Source of the DNA: Cognatundibacterium crateris
GTDB taxonomy: Bacteria > Pseudomonadota > Gammaproteobacteria > Burkholderiales > Burkholderiaceae_D
Length of the DNA: 64,000 bases
Direction: 5' to 3'
NCBI RefSeq assembly: GCF_010078235.1
Contig: NZ_JAABOS010000007.1
Coordinates: 211,190 to 275,189, forward strand
Part shown: positions 17,554 to 25,647 of the stretch, piece after piece
How the letters are laid out: each line of letters starts with the position of its first letter
Position numbering within the stretch: position 1 is the first letter of the stretch
The notes under the pieces: generated by a model
Told to the model about the DNA's origin: nothing
Databases searched by the model: none
What the model saw: the letters and a program-made list of their open reading frames with translations, nothing else
Translations under genes and position numbers: made by a program

Positions 17554-19824
17554 ATGAAATTCCGCTTCCCCATCGTCATCATCGACGAAGATTTCCGTTC
17601 TGAAAACACCTCCGGTCTCGGCATCCGCGCTTTAGCAGATGCGATCGAGTCTGAAGGCATGGAAGTCCTGGGCGTTACCAGCTATGGTGACTTATCTCAA
17701 TTCGCACAACAGCAATCGCGTGCCTCGGCGTTCATCCTCTCGATTGATGATGAAGAATTCGGCGATGGCACAGATGAAGAAACCGATCACGCGCTGAAGT
17801 CTCTGCGTGCCTTCGTCGAAGAGATACGCTACAAAAACGCGGACATCCCGATTTACCTGTACGGTGAAACCCGTACCTCACGTCATATCCCTAACGATAT
17901 TCTGCGCGAACTGCATGGCTTCATTCACATGTTTGAAGATACGCCGGAATTCGTGGCGCGCCATATCATCCGTGAAGCCAAGTCTTATCTGGACAGCCTG
18001 GCGCCGCCGTTTTTCCGCGCGCTGGTGCATTATGCCAATGACGGCTCTTACTCCTGGCACTGCCCTGGTCACTCCGGTGGCGTAGCTTTCCTGAAGTCGC
18101 CTATCGGTCAGATGTTCCACCAGTTTTTTGGTGAGAACATGCTGCGCGCTGACGTTTGTAACGCGGTGGAAGAACTCGGTCAGCTGCTCGATCATACCGG
18201 CCCGGTTGCGGCATCTGAACGCAATGCGGCACGTATTTTCAATGCAGATCACTGCTACTTCGTCACCAACGGCACCTCTACCTCGAATAAGATGGTATGG
18301 CACTCTACCGTTGCGCCTGGCGATATCGTCGTGGTTGACCGTAACTGCCACAAATCGATTCTGCACTCCATCATCATGTGTGGTGCGATCCCGGTTTTCC
18401 TGATGCCTACCCGTAATCACCTGGGTATCATCGGTCCTATCCCGCTGGAAGAATTCAGCATGGAGAGCATACAAAAGAAAATCGAGGCCAATCCGTTTGC
18501 ACGTGAAGCCAAGAACAAAAAACCACGCATCCTGACCATTACCCAATCGACCTACGACGGCGTCCTGTACAACGTTGAAGTGTTGAAGGACTTGCTGGAT
18601 GGCGAAATTGACACGCTGCATTTCGATGAAGCCTGGCTCCCGCACGCGACTTTCCATGACTTTTACAAAGACATGCACGCGATAGGCAAAGATCGTCCGC
18701 GCGCTAAAGAGTCGATGATTTTCTCTACCCAATCCACCCATAAACTGTTGGCCGGTATTTCTCAGGCTTCGCAGATTTTGGTGCGTGAATCGGAATCGCG
18801 CAAACTGGATAAAGACAGCTTCAATGAAGCTTACCTGATGCATACCTCGACCTCTCCGCAGTATTCGATTATCGCCTCCTGCGATATCGCGGCTGCGATG
18901 ATGGAAGCACCAGGCGGTACCGCACTGGTCGAGGAATCCATCCTGGAAGCACTGGACTTCCGCCGCGCAATGCGCAAGGTTGACCAGGAATGGGGTAAAG
19001 ACTGGTGGTTCCAAGTCTGGGGACCGGAAGAATTTGCCGACGACGGCATAGGCTCACGCGAAGACTGGATTATCCGCGCTGAAGACAACTGGCATGGTTT
19101 CGGCAAGCTGGCGAGTGGCTTCAATATGCTCGACCCGATCAAGGCCACTATCGTTACGCCTGGCCTGTCTCTGGAAGGTAAATTCGGTGAAACCGGTATC
19201 CCGGCGTCCATCGTGACTAAATACCTGGCTGAACACGGCGTTATCGTTGAAAAATGCGGTCTGTATTCCTTCTTCATCATGTTCACCATCGGCATTACCA
19301 AAGGCCGTTGGAATACCTTGCTGACCGCCTTACAGCAATTCAAGGACGATTACGACAAGAACCAGCCTATGTGGCGCATACTGCCGGAATTTGCAGCAGC
19401 AAATCCACGCTATGAAGGCATAGGCCTGAAGGATCTGTGCCAGGGCATACATGAAGCTTACAAAGCCCATGACGTGGCACGCCTGACCACAGAAATGTAC
19501 CTGTCCGACATGCAGCCAGCGATGAAGCCATCGGACGCATTTGCCATGATGGCCCACCGTGAAATTGAGCGCGTGTCGATCGATGAGCTGGAAGGCCGTG
19601 TTACAGCCATCCTGCTCACGCCTTACCCACCGGGTATTCCGCTGCTGATTCCTGGCGAACGCTTCAACCGTACGATTGTTGACTATCTGCGCTTTGTACG
19701 TGATTTCAATGAAAAATTCCCTGGCTTCGAAACCGATTGCCACGGTTTGGTGAAAGCTGAAGTCGATGGTAAACGTGGCTATTACGTCGATTGCGTGAAA
19801 TCGGACGCAGCGATCAGTAAATAA
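17554..19824 (+). CDS. Large inducible-type basic amino-acid decarboxylase (AdiA/LdcA-like)
   Basis: 756 residues from the ATG at 17554 (GGAG 6 bases upstream). An N-terminal wing domain (about 1-130, receiver-like), a PLP fold-type I core and a C-terminal domain follow the Orn/Lys/Arg decarboxylase order. Lys397 in STQSTHKLLAG is the PLP lysine; the HFDEAW aspartate and DRNCHKS are present. The length and the STHKLLxxxSQAS context are close to E. coli AdiA (arginine) and Pseudomonas LdcA (lysine). The substrate cannot be fixed from sequence. No antiporter gene adjoins it, so an acid-resistance pair is not seen here. Confidence 0.88.
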   Translation: MKFRFPIVIIDEDFRSENTSGLGIRALADAIESEGMEVLGVTSYGDLSQFAQQQSRASAFILSIDDEEFGDGTDEETDHALKSLRAFVEEIRYKNADIPIYLYGETRTSRHIPNDILRELHGFIHMFEDTPEFVARHIIREAKSYLDSLAPPFFRALVHYANDGSYSWHCPGHSGGVAFLKSPIGQMFHQFFGENMLRADVCNAVEELGQLLDHTGPVAASERNAARIFNADHCYFVTNGTSTSNKMVWHSTVAPGDIVVVDRNCHKSILHSIIMCGAIPVFLMPTRNHLGIIGPIPLEEFSMESIQKKIEANPFAREAKNKKPRILTITQSTYDGVLYNVEVLKDLLDGEIDTLHFDEAWLPHATFHDFYKDMHAIGKDRPRAKESMIFSTQSTHKLLAGISQASQILVRESESRKLDKDSFNEAYLMHTSTSPQYSIIASCDIAAAMMEAPGGTALVEESILEALDFRRAMRKVDQEWGKDWWFQVWGPEEFADDGIGSREDWIIRAEDNWHGFGKLASGFNMLDPIKATIVTPGLSLEGKFGETGIPASIVTKYLAEHGVIVEKCGLYSFFIMFTIGITKGRWNTLLTALQQFKDDYDKNQPMWRILPEFAAANPRYEGIGLKDLCQGIHEAYKAHDVARLTTEMYLSDMQPAMKPSDAFAMMAHREIERVSIDELEGRVTAILLTPYPPGIPLLIPGERFNRTIVDYLRFVRDFNEKFPGFETDCHGLVKAEVDGKRGYYVDCVKSDAAISK

Positions 19825-19847
19825 ACACGGCTGCAGTTAGGGCCTGT

Positions 19848-19892
19848 TGCAAAAGCACCTGTAGTCTGGCGAGGACTACAGGTGCTTTTTGC
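19848..19892 (+). terminator. Strong terminator after the decarboxylase gene
   Basis: TGCAAAAGCACCTGTAGTC pairs with GACTACAGGTGCTTTTTGCA around a loop of about 6 bases, one of the longest stems in the window, with a T run inside the right arm. It lies about 24 bases after the stop codon. Confidence 0.8.
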
Positions 19893-20014
19893 ATTTTCGA
19901 TGTGTTTTCAGTGCACCTTCAAGTTAAATAAATTATCATTGCACAATTATCTGCGAGTCTACTGCGTCGTTTTCTTTGAAAGTTTTTGCTTAACTAATCG
20001 AGTGGAACCATTAC

Positions 20015-20992
20015 ATGGGTGATGTACAAGGCCTGATGTCGCTGAAACATGCGGAAATTACTGTGGGTCAGACCCTGGCCTGGCCTGTTTACAATCAGGA
20101 TGGTGACATGTTGTCTGAAGCAGGCTTACACATAGACAGCCAGCAGCAGCTTGATCACTTACTTGAAGTAGGCTACTGCAGCGCAGACTTTCTGTGGGAT
20201 AGCATTCCAGCCAAATTGAGCGATCCGCTTACACCCGCTACGGCCGCCGTGAGCGCGGCAGCAAGCACTTTGCCTGCCACTGCTGCTGAGCCAGCACTTG
20301 CAACTCCTGCCGCAAGTCAGCCTAAACAAGAAGAGCTGAACAAAGAAAGCGTGATAGAACTCGACAGTGTGCGTTGGCATGTAGGCGAGGTTTTTTTCCT
20401 GCAAACTCAGGACAATGTCGGCACGCGCTACACGGTCAGGCTAATAGGCTATGCCAAAAACAAATCACTGATGCTGACCGCACCCATGCTGGATGGCAGA
20501 GCAGCCCTGATACGCGAAGGTCAGGGCTTTATCGTACGTGCTTTTCCGGGCAAAAAGGCCTATGCCTTCACCAGTTCGCTGATCAAATATGTGTACTCGC
20601 CCTTCCCTTATCTGCATCTGGCATATCCAAGAGAAGTTCGCTCCACCACGATACGGCAAGCAGCACGTGCCATTGTTAAAATTATTGCCTCGGTAACGAT
20701 AGGCAATCCTGAGCAAACTGCTGCGGCGACCCTGGGCGATCTGAGTATGGGCGGCACATCCGGCATTATCAAACGCCAGTTGGGACGTAAAGGCGATACC
20801 GGCACAGTGAAGTTTCGTGTCAATGCTGCAGGTAGTGATGAATATCTGTCACTCAATGTCATCCTGCGCTCAGTAGCGCCGACCGAGAATGGTGTAGAGT
20901 TCCGCCACGGCTTCGAATTTGTAGATCTGAATCCGCAAGCGCGGCTGATACTGTCTGCTTTTGTCCATCAGACGCTGGCTGAAATGGATTGA
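20015..20992 (+). CDS. PilZ-domain (cyclic-di-GMP binding) protein
   Basis: 325 residues. An N-terminal segment (LKHAEITVGQTLAWPVYNQDGDML...LDHLLEVGY) resembles the domain found ahead of c-di-GMP effectors in betaproteobacteria. An Ala/Pro/Thr-rich linker (about residues 70-105) follows, then a YcgR-like domain and a C-terminal PilZ domain. The c-di-GMP motif is complete: RQAAR (RxxxR) near residue 215 and DLSMGGTSG (D/NxSxxG) near residue 243. YcgR-type proteins slow flagella when c-di-GMP is high, and a large flagellar region lies in this window, but the link is inferred. Confidence 0.75.
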   Translation: MGDVQGLMSLKHAEITVGQTLAWPVYNQDGDMLSEAGLHIDSQQQLDHLLEVGYCSADFLWDSIPAKLSDPLTPATAAVSAAASTLPATAAEPALATPAASQPKQEELNKESVIELDSVRWHVGEVFFLQTQDNVGTRYTVRLIGYAKNKSLMLTAPMLDGRAALIREGQGFIVRAFPGKKAYAFTSSLIKYVYSPFPYLHLAYPREVRSTTIRQAARAIVKIIASVTIGNPEQTAAATLGDLSMGGTSGIIKRQLGRKGDTGTVKFRVNAAGSDEYLSLNVILRSVAPTENGVEFRHGFEFVDLNPQARLILSAFVHQTLAEMD

Positions 20993-21019
20993 CCCTGAAA
21001 CGACACAAACATTGGCAGT

Positions 21020-21058
21020 AAAAAAAATCCCGGCCTGTACAAGCCGGGATTTTTTTTG
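21020..21058. terminator. Bidirectional terminator between the PilZ gene and dcd
   Basis: AAAAAAATCCCGGC and GCCGGGATTTTTTTT form a perfect stem around a short loop, with A and T tracts on both sides, placed between two convergent genes. Confidence 0.85.
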
Positions 21059-21073
21059 AACGCTGAATGAAAC

Positions 21074-21640
21074 TCAGGTCTTAGGCAAAGTCACGCCATG
21101 CTGGCCCTGATATTTGCCGCCGCGATCTTTATAGGAGGTTTCGCACACTTCATCGCTTTCAAAGAACAAGACCTGAGCACAGCCTTCGCCAGCATAGATC
21201 TTCGCTGGTAAAGGTGTGGTATTGGAAAACTCCAGCGTCACATAACCTTCCCATTCCGGCTCAAACGGCGTGACATTGACGATAATGCCGCAACGTGCAT
21301 AAGTTGATTTACCCAGGCATATCGTCAATACACTGCGTGGAATACGGAAGTACTCCATAGTACGGGCCAGCGCAAACGAATTCGGCGGGATGATACAGAC
21401 ATCACCTTTGAAATCGACAAAAGATTTTTCATCGAAGTTTTTAGGGTCAACGATAGTGCTGTTGATGTTGGTGAAAATTTTAAATTCATCAGCACAACGG
21501 ATATCGTAACCATAGGAGGATGTGCCATAGCTGACGATACGCTGCCCATCACGCTCACGCACCTGACCCGGCTCAAACGGCTCTATCATGCCGTGTTCCT
21601 CAGCCATACGACGTATCCACTTATCTGATTTAATACTCAT
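21074..21640 (-). CDS. dcd: dCTP deaminase
   Basis: 188 residues from the ATG at 21640 (GGGGAAGCAC just upstream); an earlier in-frame start at 21712 adds 24 unrelated residues. The family motifs are intact: [57 protein letters not shown] (catalytic Glu) and [14 protein letters not shown]. It deaminates dCTP to dUTP, the precursor of dUMP used by thymidylate synthase, whose gene is 6 kb upstream. Confidence 0.95.
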   Translation of the reverse strand: MSIKSDKWIRRMAEEHGMIEPFEPGQVRERDGQRIVSYGTSSYGYDIRCADEFKIFTNINSTIVDPKNFDEKSFVDFKGDVCIIPPNSFALARTMEYFRIPRSVLTICLGKSTYARCGIIVNVTPFEPEWEGYVTLEFSNTTPLPAKIYAGEGCAQVLFFESDEVCETSYKDRGGKYQGQHGVTLPKT

Positions 21641-21739
21641 GTGCTTCCCCTGCTCAATTAATAGTCTAGCTGCGATTTTACGCGAAAATACGTCTACATT
21701 TCTGTTTCGCATCTGGTGTAAACGCCGAATAGTCTTATT

Positions 21740-22768
21740 TCATGCGGTTTTCAACGCACATGCGGCTCCCGACATGCTGATTTGTGCGTTTTCCTTGGCA
21801 AGCGCAACGCTACTCTGCTCCGGCAGCTCCACGCCGTTCTTTACCGCGGTCATCTGCGCCAGAATGGAAATCGCAATTTCAGGTGGCGTTTTACTGCCTA
21901 TGTAGAGTCCGACTGGCCCATGCAAACGCGCCAGTTGCTGCTCACTCAAATCAAATTCTTTCAAACGTTCACGTCGACGCTGGTTGTTGATGCGTGAACC
22001 GATAGCACCCACATAAAACGCCGGCGACTTCAGGGCCTCCATCAGCGCCAGATCATCGAGTTTAGGGTCATGACTCAAGGCCAGCACTGCGCTGCGTGCA
22101 TCCAGCTGCATCTCCATAACCAGATCGTCAGGCATGGCATGCAGCACCGGGACTTCGGGTAAATTCCAGTCGCTGCGGTATTCTTCACGCGGATCGCAGA
22201 CAGTGACCTGGTAATCCAGCCCGGTCGCAATACTGGCCAGGAAACGCGACAAAGGCCCGGCACCGATGATCAGTAAGCGCCAGCGTGGACCATGAATAGT
22301 GTCCAGCATGTCGTCATACAAAGTCAGTTGCGCAGTCGGTTCCGCTGCACTCAAATGCACGGCACCCGTTTGCAGATTGAGGCTGCGCCTGGTCAGTTGA
22401 CCAGCAGCCAGTGCACTCAGTAATTCAGCGATTTGACTATGCGGCGCTATTGGTTCCAGCGCCAGTTGTATGGTGCCGCCACAGGGTAAACCAAAGCGGT
22501 GTGCCTCTTCAGCACTGACACCATAAGTGACCAATTCAGGAACAAGCTGTGTAATGCCCTGCTGCTGTACCCGCGCAATCAAATCGTCTTCTATGCAGCC
22601 GCCGGATACCGAACCCGCTACCTGGCCATGCGCATTCAGAACCAGCATGGAACCGACCGGGCGTGGACTGGAACCCCAGGTCGTGACCACGGTCACCAGC
22701 AGGCAGGACAGCCCCTGCTGCTGCCAGCGTGCACAGGTTTTTAATACATCCAAATCCATGCTATCCAT
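21740..22768 (-). CDS. XdhC/CoxI family molybdenum-cofactor chaperone
   Basis: 342 residues. The N-terminal XdhC_CoxI domain has LVTVVTTWGSSPRPVGSMLVL and GSVSGGCIEDDL. The C-terminal Rossmann domain shows LLIIGAGPLSRFLASIA and the CDPREEY segment, ending with GPVGLYIGSKTPPEIAISI. Such proteins bind Mo cofactor, aid its sulfuration and load it into xanthine dehydrogenase-type enzymes. No molybdenum hydroxylase gene lies nearby, so its client is elsewhere. Confidence 0.85.
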   Translation of the reverse strand: MDSMDLDVLKTCARWQQQGLSCLLVTVVTTWGSSPRPVGSMLVLNAHGQVAGSVSGGCIEDDLIARVQQQGITQLVPELVTYGVSAEEAHRFGLPCGGTIQLALEPIAPHSQIAELLSALAAGQLTRRSLNLQTGAVHLSAAEPTAQLTLYDDMLDTIHGPRWRLLIIGAGPLSRFLASIATGLDYQVTVCDPREEYRSDWNLPEVPVLHAMPDDLVMEMQLDARSAVLALSHDPKLDDLALMEALKSPAFYVGAIGSRINNQRRRERLKEFDLSEQQLARLHGPVGLYIGSKTPPEIAISILAQMTAVKNGVELPEQSSVALAKENAQISMSGAACALKTA

Positions 22769-22809
22769 TCTTTTTCCCTTTACCCGAATTACTTTGCGGA
22801 CCAGCTATA

Positions 22810-23022
22810 TCAGGCGGCATCCGATGTGATCGGCGTAAAACGCTGTACCAGCTTGCCGTCAACCTCGACCATCTCGAAAAATACTGATTTCGGCCGTGTC
22901 CAGATACTGCCATTGGCGGAGCGGTAGACAATGACCGGCACCAGATCTGCTTCCTGTGTCGCTTCACAGAGGATTTCATAGATACCGCCTTTAAAATGGC
23001 GATAGCGTTGTGGCTCAGACAT
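22810..23022 (-). CDS. DUF1653 family small protein
   Basis: 70 residues from the ATG at 23022, which has AAAGGA 8 bases upstream; an earlier start at 23043 would lack a site. The whole chain matches DUF1653: YRHFKGGIYEIL, LVPVIVYRS, GSIWTRPKSVFFEMVEVDGKLVQRF. Function unknown. It overlaps the 3' end of the exonuclease gene by 8 bases, so the two are translated as a coupled pair. Confidence 0.85.
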   Translation of the reverse strand: MSEPQRYRHFKGGIYEILCEATQEADLVPVIVYRSANGSIWTRPKSVFFEMVEVDGKLVQRFTPITSDAA

Positions 23023-23653
23023 GGGCATTCCTTTGTGTTTCAAAATATTGTTTTAAAAATCCGGGCACTTTGGCGGCAGTCAGCTGATTGAGCCGGATAC
23101 AAAGTTGCGGGTCTATCGCGTCGACCTGGTGGCGTTCACATAATTCACTGGCGATTCTCAGCATCAGTTGTGCAGAAACTTCGGCATCCGCCTCCGCCCT
23201 GTGCGCAGCACCTTGAAACCGGATATCAAGGGACTTCGCCAGCTTACCCAGTGAATAGCTGGGCAAACCAGGAAACACGCGGCGCGCCAGTTTGACCGAG
23301 CAAATCAGACCATCATGTGCCGGACGCATACCCAGCCGGTCACTTTCCACTTTCAGAAACTGCTCATCGAAACTGGCGTTATGCGCTGCCAGACTATCAT
23401 TGCCGATGAAATCGAGCAAAGCTGGCATGACCTCTGATACAGGTGGCGCACGGTCGACCATGCGCTGCGTAATCCCGGTCAGCTCGGTAATAAAGCCGGG
23501 TATGCGCACACCACAATTGATCAGGGAGACATAGCGATCTGTAATCGCCCCGCCCTCAATACGTAAGGCGGCCACCTCGGTGACACGCCCGCCCTGTAGC
23601 GGGCTCATCCCTGAGGTTTCGAAGTCAATCATGACAATAGCTTGTGCGAACAT
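23015..23653 (-). CDS. DnaQ-like 3'-5' exonuclease
   Basis: 212 residues from the ATG at 23653; a start at 23707 adds 18 residues ahead of the core. The DEDD-type exonuclease motifs are present: Exo I VMIDFETSGMSP, Exo II LAAHNASFDEQFL, and Exo III HRAEADAEVSAQL with the His of the DEDDh class. It resembles stand-alone epsilon-like exonucleases used in proofreading or nucleic-acid turnover. It precedes and overlaps the DUF1653 gene. Confidence 0.85.
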   Translation of the reverse strand: MFAQAIVMIDFETSGMSPLQGGRVTEVAALRIEGGAITDRYVSLINCGVRIPGFITELTGITQRMVDRAPPVSEVMPALLDFIGNDSLAAHNASFDEQFLKVESDRLGMRPAHDGLICSVKLARRVFPGLPSYSLGKLAKSLDIRFQGAAHRAEADAEVSAQLMLRIASELCERHQVDAIDPQLCIRLNQLTAAKVPGFLKQYFETQRNAHV

Positions 23654-24107
23654 AAATTTACTTTTTTCCGGTCTGTGGAACTTCTGGCGAATTTGCGACT
23701 CATACATCGCTGAACGTATTTGATCAGCGACTCGCCTCCCGCAAAATACGCTCCGGCATGATGTGAATTTGCAGCATGACGACAGCTAAGTCATGTTACA
23801 GGTGGTGTAAGCTGCAAAGTTAAGTTTACTCCCATCCGCCAGTCAGCCAGTATTGTAAACGCGGATTATCTTTACCGCCGTGTTAACGCTGATTACAGCG
23901 CGCATCTGCTCCATCTGCACCGATCACGCGGTACAGAATTTTTACCACTATATTCGCCTTAACACCGGGCTTTACTCTTCGCCATCTTCTGTACATCTAC
24001 ACTGAAGATGGCAGTGACCGCTACACTCTCACAGCCGCTGTTTCACACAGTGCGATGCTTGAATCAGTAGCGCAAAAGTCCCAACTGAATGATGTGATCT
24101 GCGGATC
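23654..24107. other. Intergenic region without recognised features
   Basis: About 450 bases between the minus-strand exonuclease gene and the plus-strand MFS gene. It should hold both divergent promoters, but I see no convincing -10/-35 pair, hairpin with a T run, or conserved ORF. The base composition is like the surroundings. Confidence 0.4.
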
Positions 24108-25439
24108 ATGTCACTGCAAATCATGATGAATTATTTTTTTAAACTATGTGGCCTGCCCAATAACGACCTGCTACGCGACAGGATTTATCGTCGCCTCTGG
24201 ACCTCTATCCTGATCAGCTCATTTGGCGCACAAATTACGATCCTGGCCTTACCGCTGACCGCAGCCGTGATGCTCAACGCCACTGCAAGCCAAATGGGTA
24301 TCCTGACATTTATGGAGACCCTGCCCTTTGTACTGCTGTCGCTGCCAGCCGGCGTCTGGCTGGACCGCGTCCGGAAATTACCGGTGTATATCGCTGGTGA
24401 AACCATGATCGCACTGGCGGTGATCAGTGTCCCCGTTGCCTGGTATTTTGATGTGATCAATATGACCTGGTTGTATGTGGTGGGTTTTATGATAGGTGCC
24501 ATTAACACCACCGCAGGCACGGCTGCGCAAATCGTACTGACCCAAATTGTGCCGCGCGAGCGCCTGGTCGAAGCCCACGCAAAAAATGCGCTGGCCACGT
24601 CTGGCGCGGAAGTTTCTGGTCCTGCTGCAGCCGGGGTATTGATTAAGTTATTGAGTGCCCCACTGGCACTGATGGCTGACGCCATCCTGTTATTGACCTC
24701 AGCCCTGATACTGCGCGGCATACACATAGAAGAACATCGTCCTGAAAAAAACGACAGCCATTTCTGGCGTGATTTAAAAGAGGGTGTGCGGTTCGTGATG
24801 AACAAGCCCTTGCTGGTCGGGTTGGCCTGCACGGTCGGCATGTGGCAACTCTGCTATAACGCTGCCTTGGTCGTACAGATTCTGTTTGCTACCCGCCTGC
24901 TCGGCTTATCCGAACAGGCGGTGGGACTCAGTTATATGACGATAGGCGTTGGCAGCATCGCCGCGAGTATCTACGGGCACCGGATCAGCCGCAAACTGGG
25001 GCCGGGTCCTTGCATGGTGCTAGGTGTTGCCGTGTGCGGACTAGGCTGGGGTGGACTGGCCCTGGCCCCGGCCGGATGGATAGGTATCCTCGCTTTCGGA
25101 CTGATGCTGATGGCATTTGCGGTTGGCGGCGTGCTGATCTTTATTAACTTCCTGGCCCTGCGTCAGGCAGTAACACCAGAACCCATGCTGGGCCGCATGA
25201 CCAGCACCATGCGCTGGCTGATACTGATACCGGCCGGACCTGGCGCCCTGATCGGTGGCTGGCTGGGCGAGCATCTGGGATTGCGCGTGGCACTGGGATT
25301 CGCAGGCTTTGTAGCTCTCGGGGTAGCATTGATTGCATGGCGCCATCCACTGATACGCGGCATCACGCATTTGCCAACACTGACGCCACACGCTGGCAGT
25401 TCGGATACGGCTACAGGTACAGAGAGAAAAAGCAATTAA
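24108..25439 (+). CDS. MFS exporter (EntS/MFS_3-like)
   Basis: 443 residues with about 12 hydrophobic segments. The loop motif between TM2 and TM3 reads LPAGVWLDRVRKLPVYI (the GxWxDRxxR form of the MFS motif). The segment GTAAQIVLTQIVPRERLVEAHAKNALATSGAEVSGPAAAGVLI is typical of the MFS_3 group that includes the enterobactin exporter EntS. The substrate is unknown; no siderophore genes are near. The ATG at 24108 is one of three near each other (also 24123 and 24126). Confidence 0.8.
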   Translation: MSLQIMMNYFFKLCGLPNNDLLRDRIYRRLWTSILISSFGAQITILALPLTAAVMLNATASQMGILTFMETLPFVLLSLPAGVWLDRVRKLPVYIAGETMIALAVISVPVAWYFDVINMTWLYVVGFMIGAINTTAGTAAQIVLTQIVPRERLVEAHAKNALATSGAEVSGPAAAGVLIKLLSAPLALMADAILLLTSALILRGIHIEEHRPEKNDSHFWRDLKEGVRFVMNKPLLVGLACTVGMWQLCYNAALVVQILFATRLLGLSEQAVGLSYMTIGVGSIAASIYGHRISRKLGPGPCMVLGVAVCGLGWGGLALAPAGWIGILAFGLMLMAFAVGGVLIFINFLALRQAVTPEPMLGRMTSTMRWLILIPAGPGALIGGWLGEHLGLRVALGFAGFVALGVALIAWRHPLIRGITHLPTLTPHAGSSDTATGTERKSN

Positions 25440-25647
25440 GGCAGTAAAACCTGCAGATGTGGGATATCACAACGATGACTTCAAACAAAATTGTTTTGAT
25501 AGTAAATCTTCATTGCTGAGGCGGTAAAAAAACGGTGATAATGCGCACATCATTTTTTGTCATCACCAGAGACAGGATGCAGAAAATCAGGCGGGCCTGT
25601 GGCATCAAGATCAAGGCCCGGTTTTCCACATAATAAAAGGTAATAAC

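Noticed and set aside
17878..19014. Minus-strand ORF of 378 codons inside the decarboxylase gene
   Set aside because: Antisense shadow caused by codon bias; low-quality protein sequence without motifs.
19978..20004. Possible sigma-28 promoter before the PilZ gene (GAAAGTTT then 11 bases)
   Set aside because: The -35 fits 7 of 8, but the -10 (ATCGAGTG) matches only 3 of 8 and would lie almost on the start codon.
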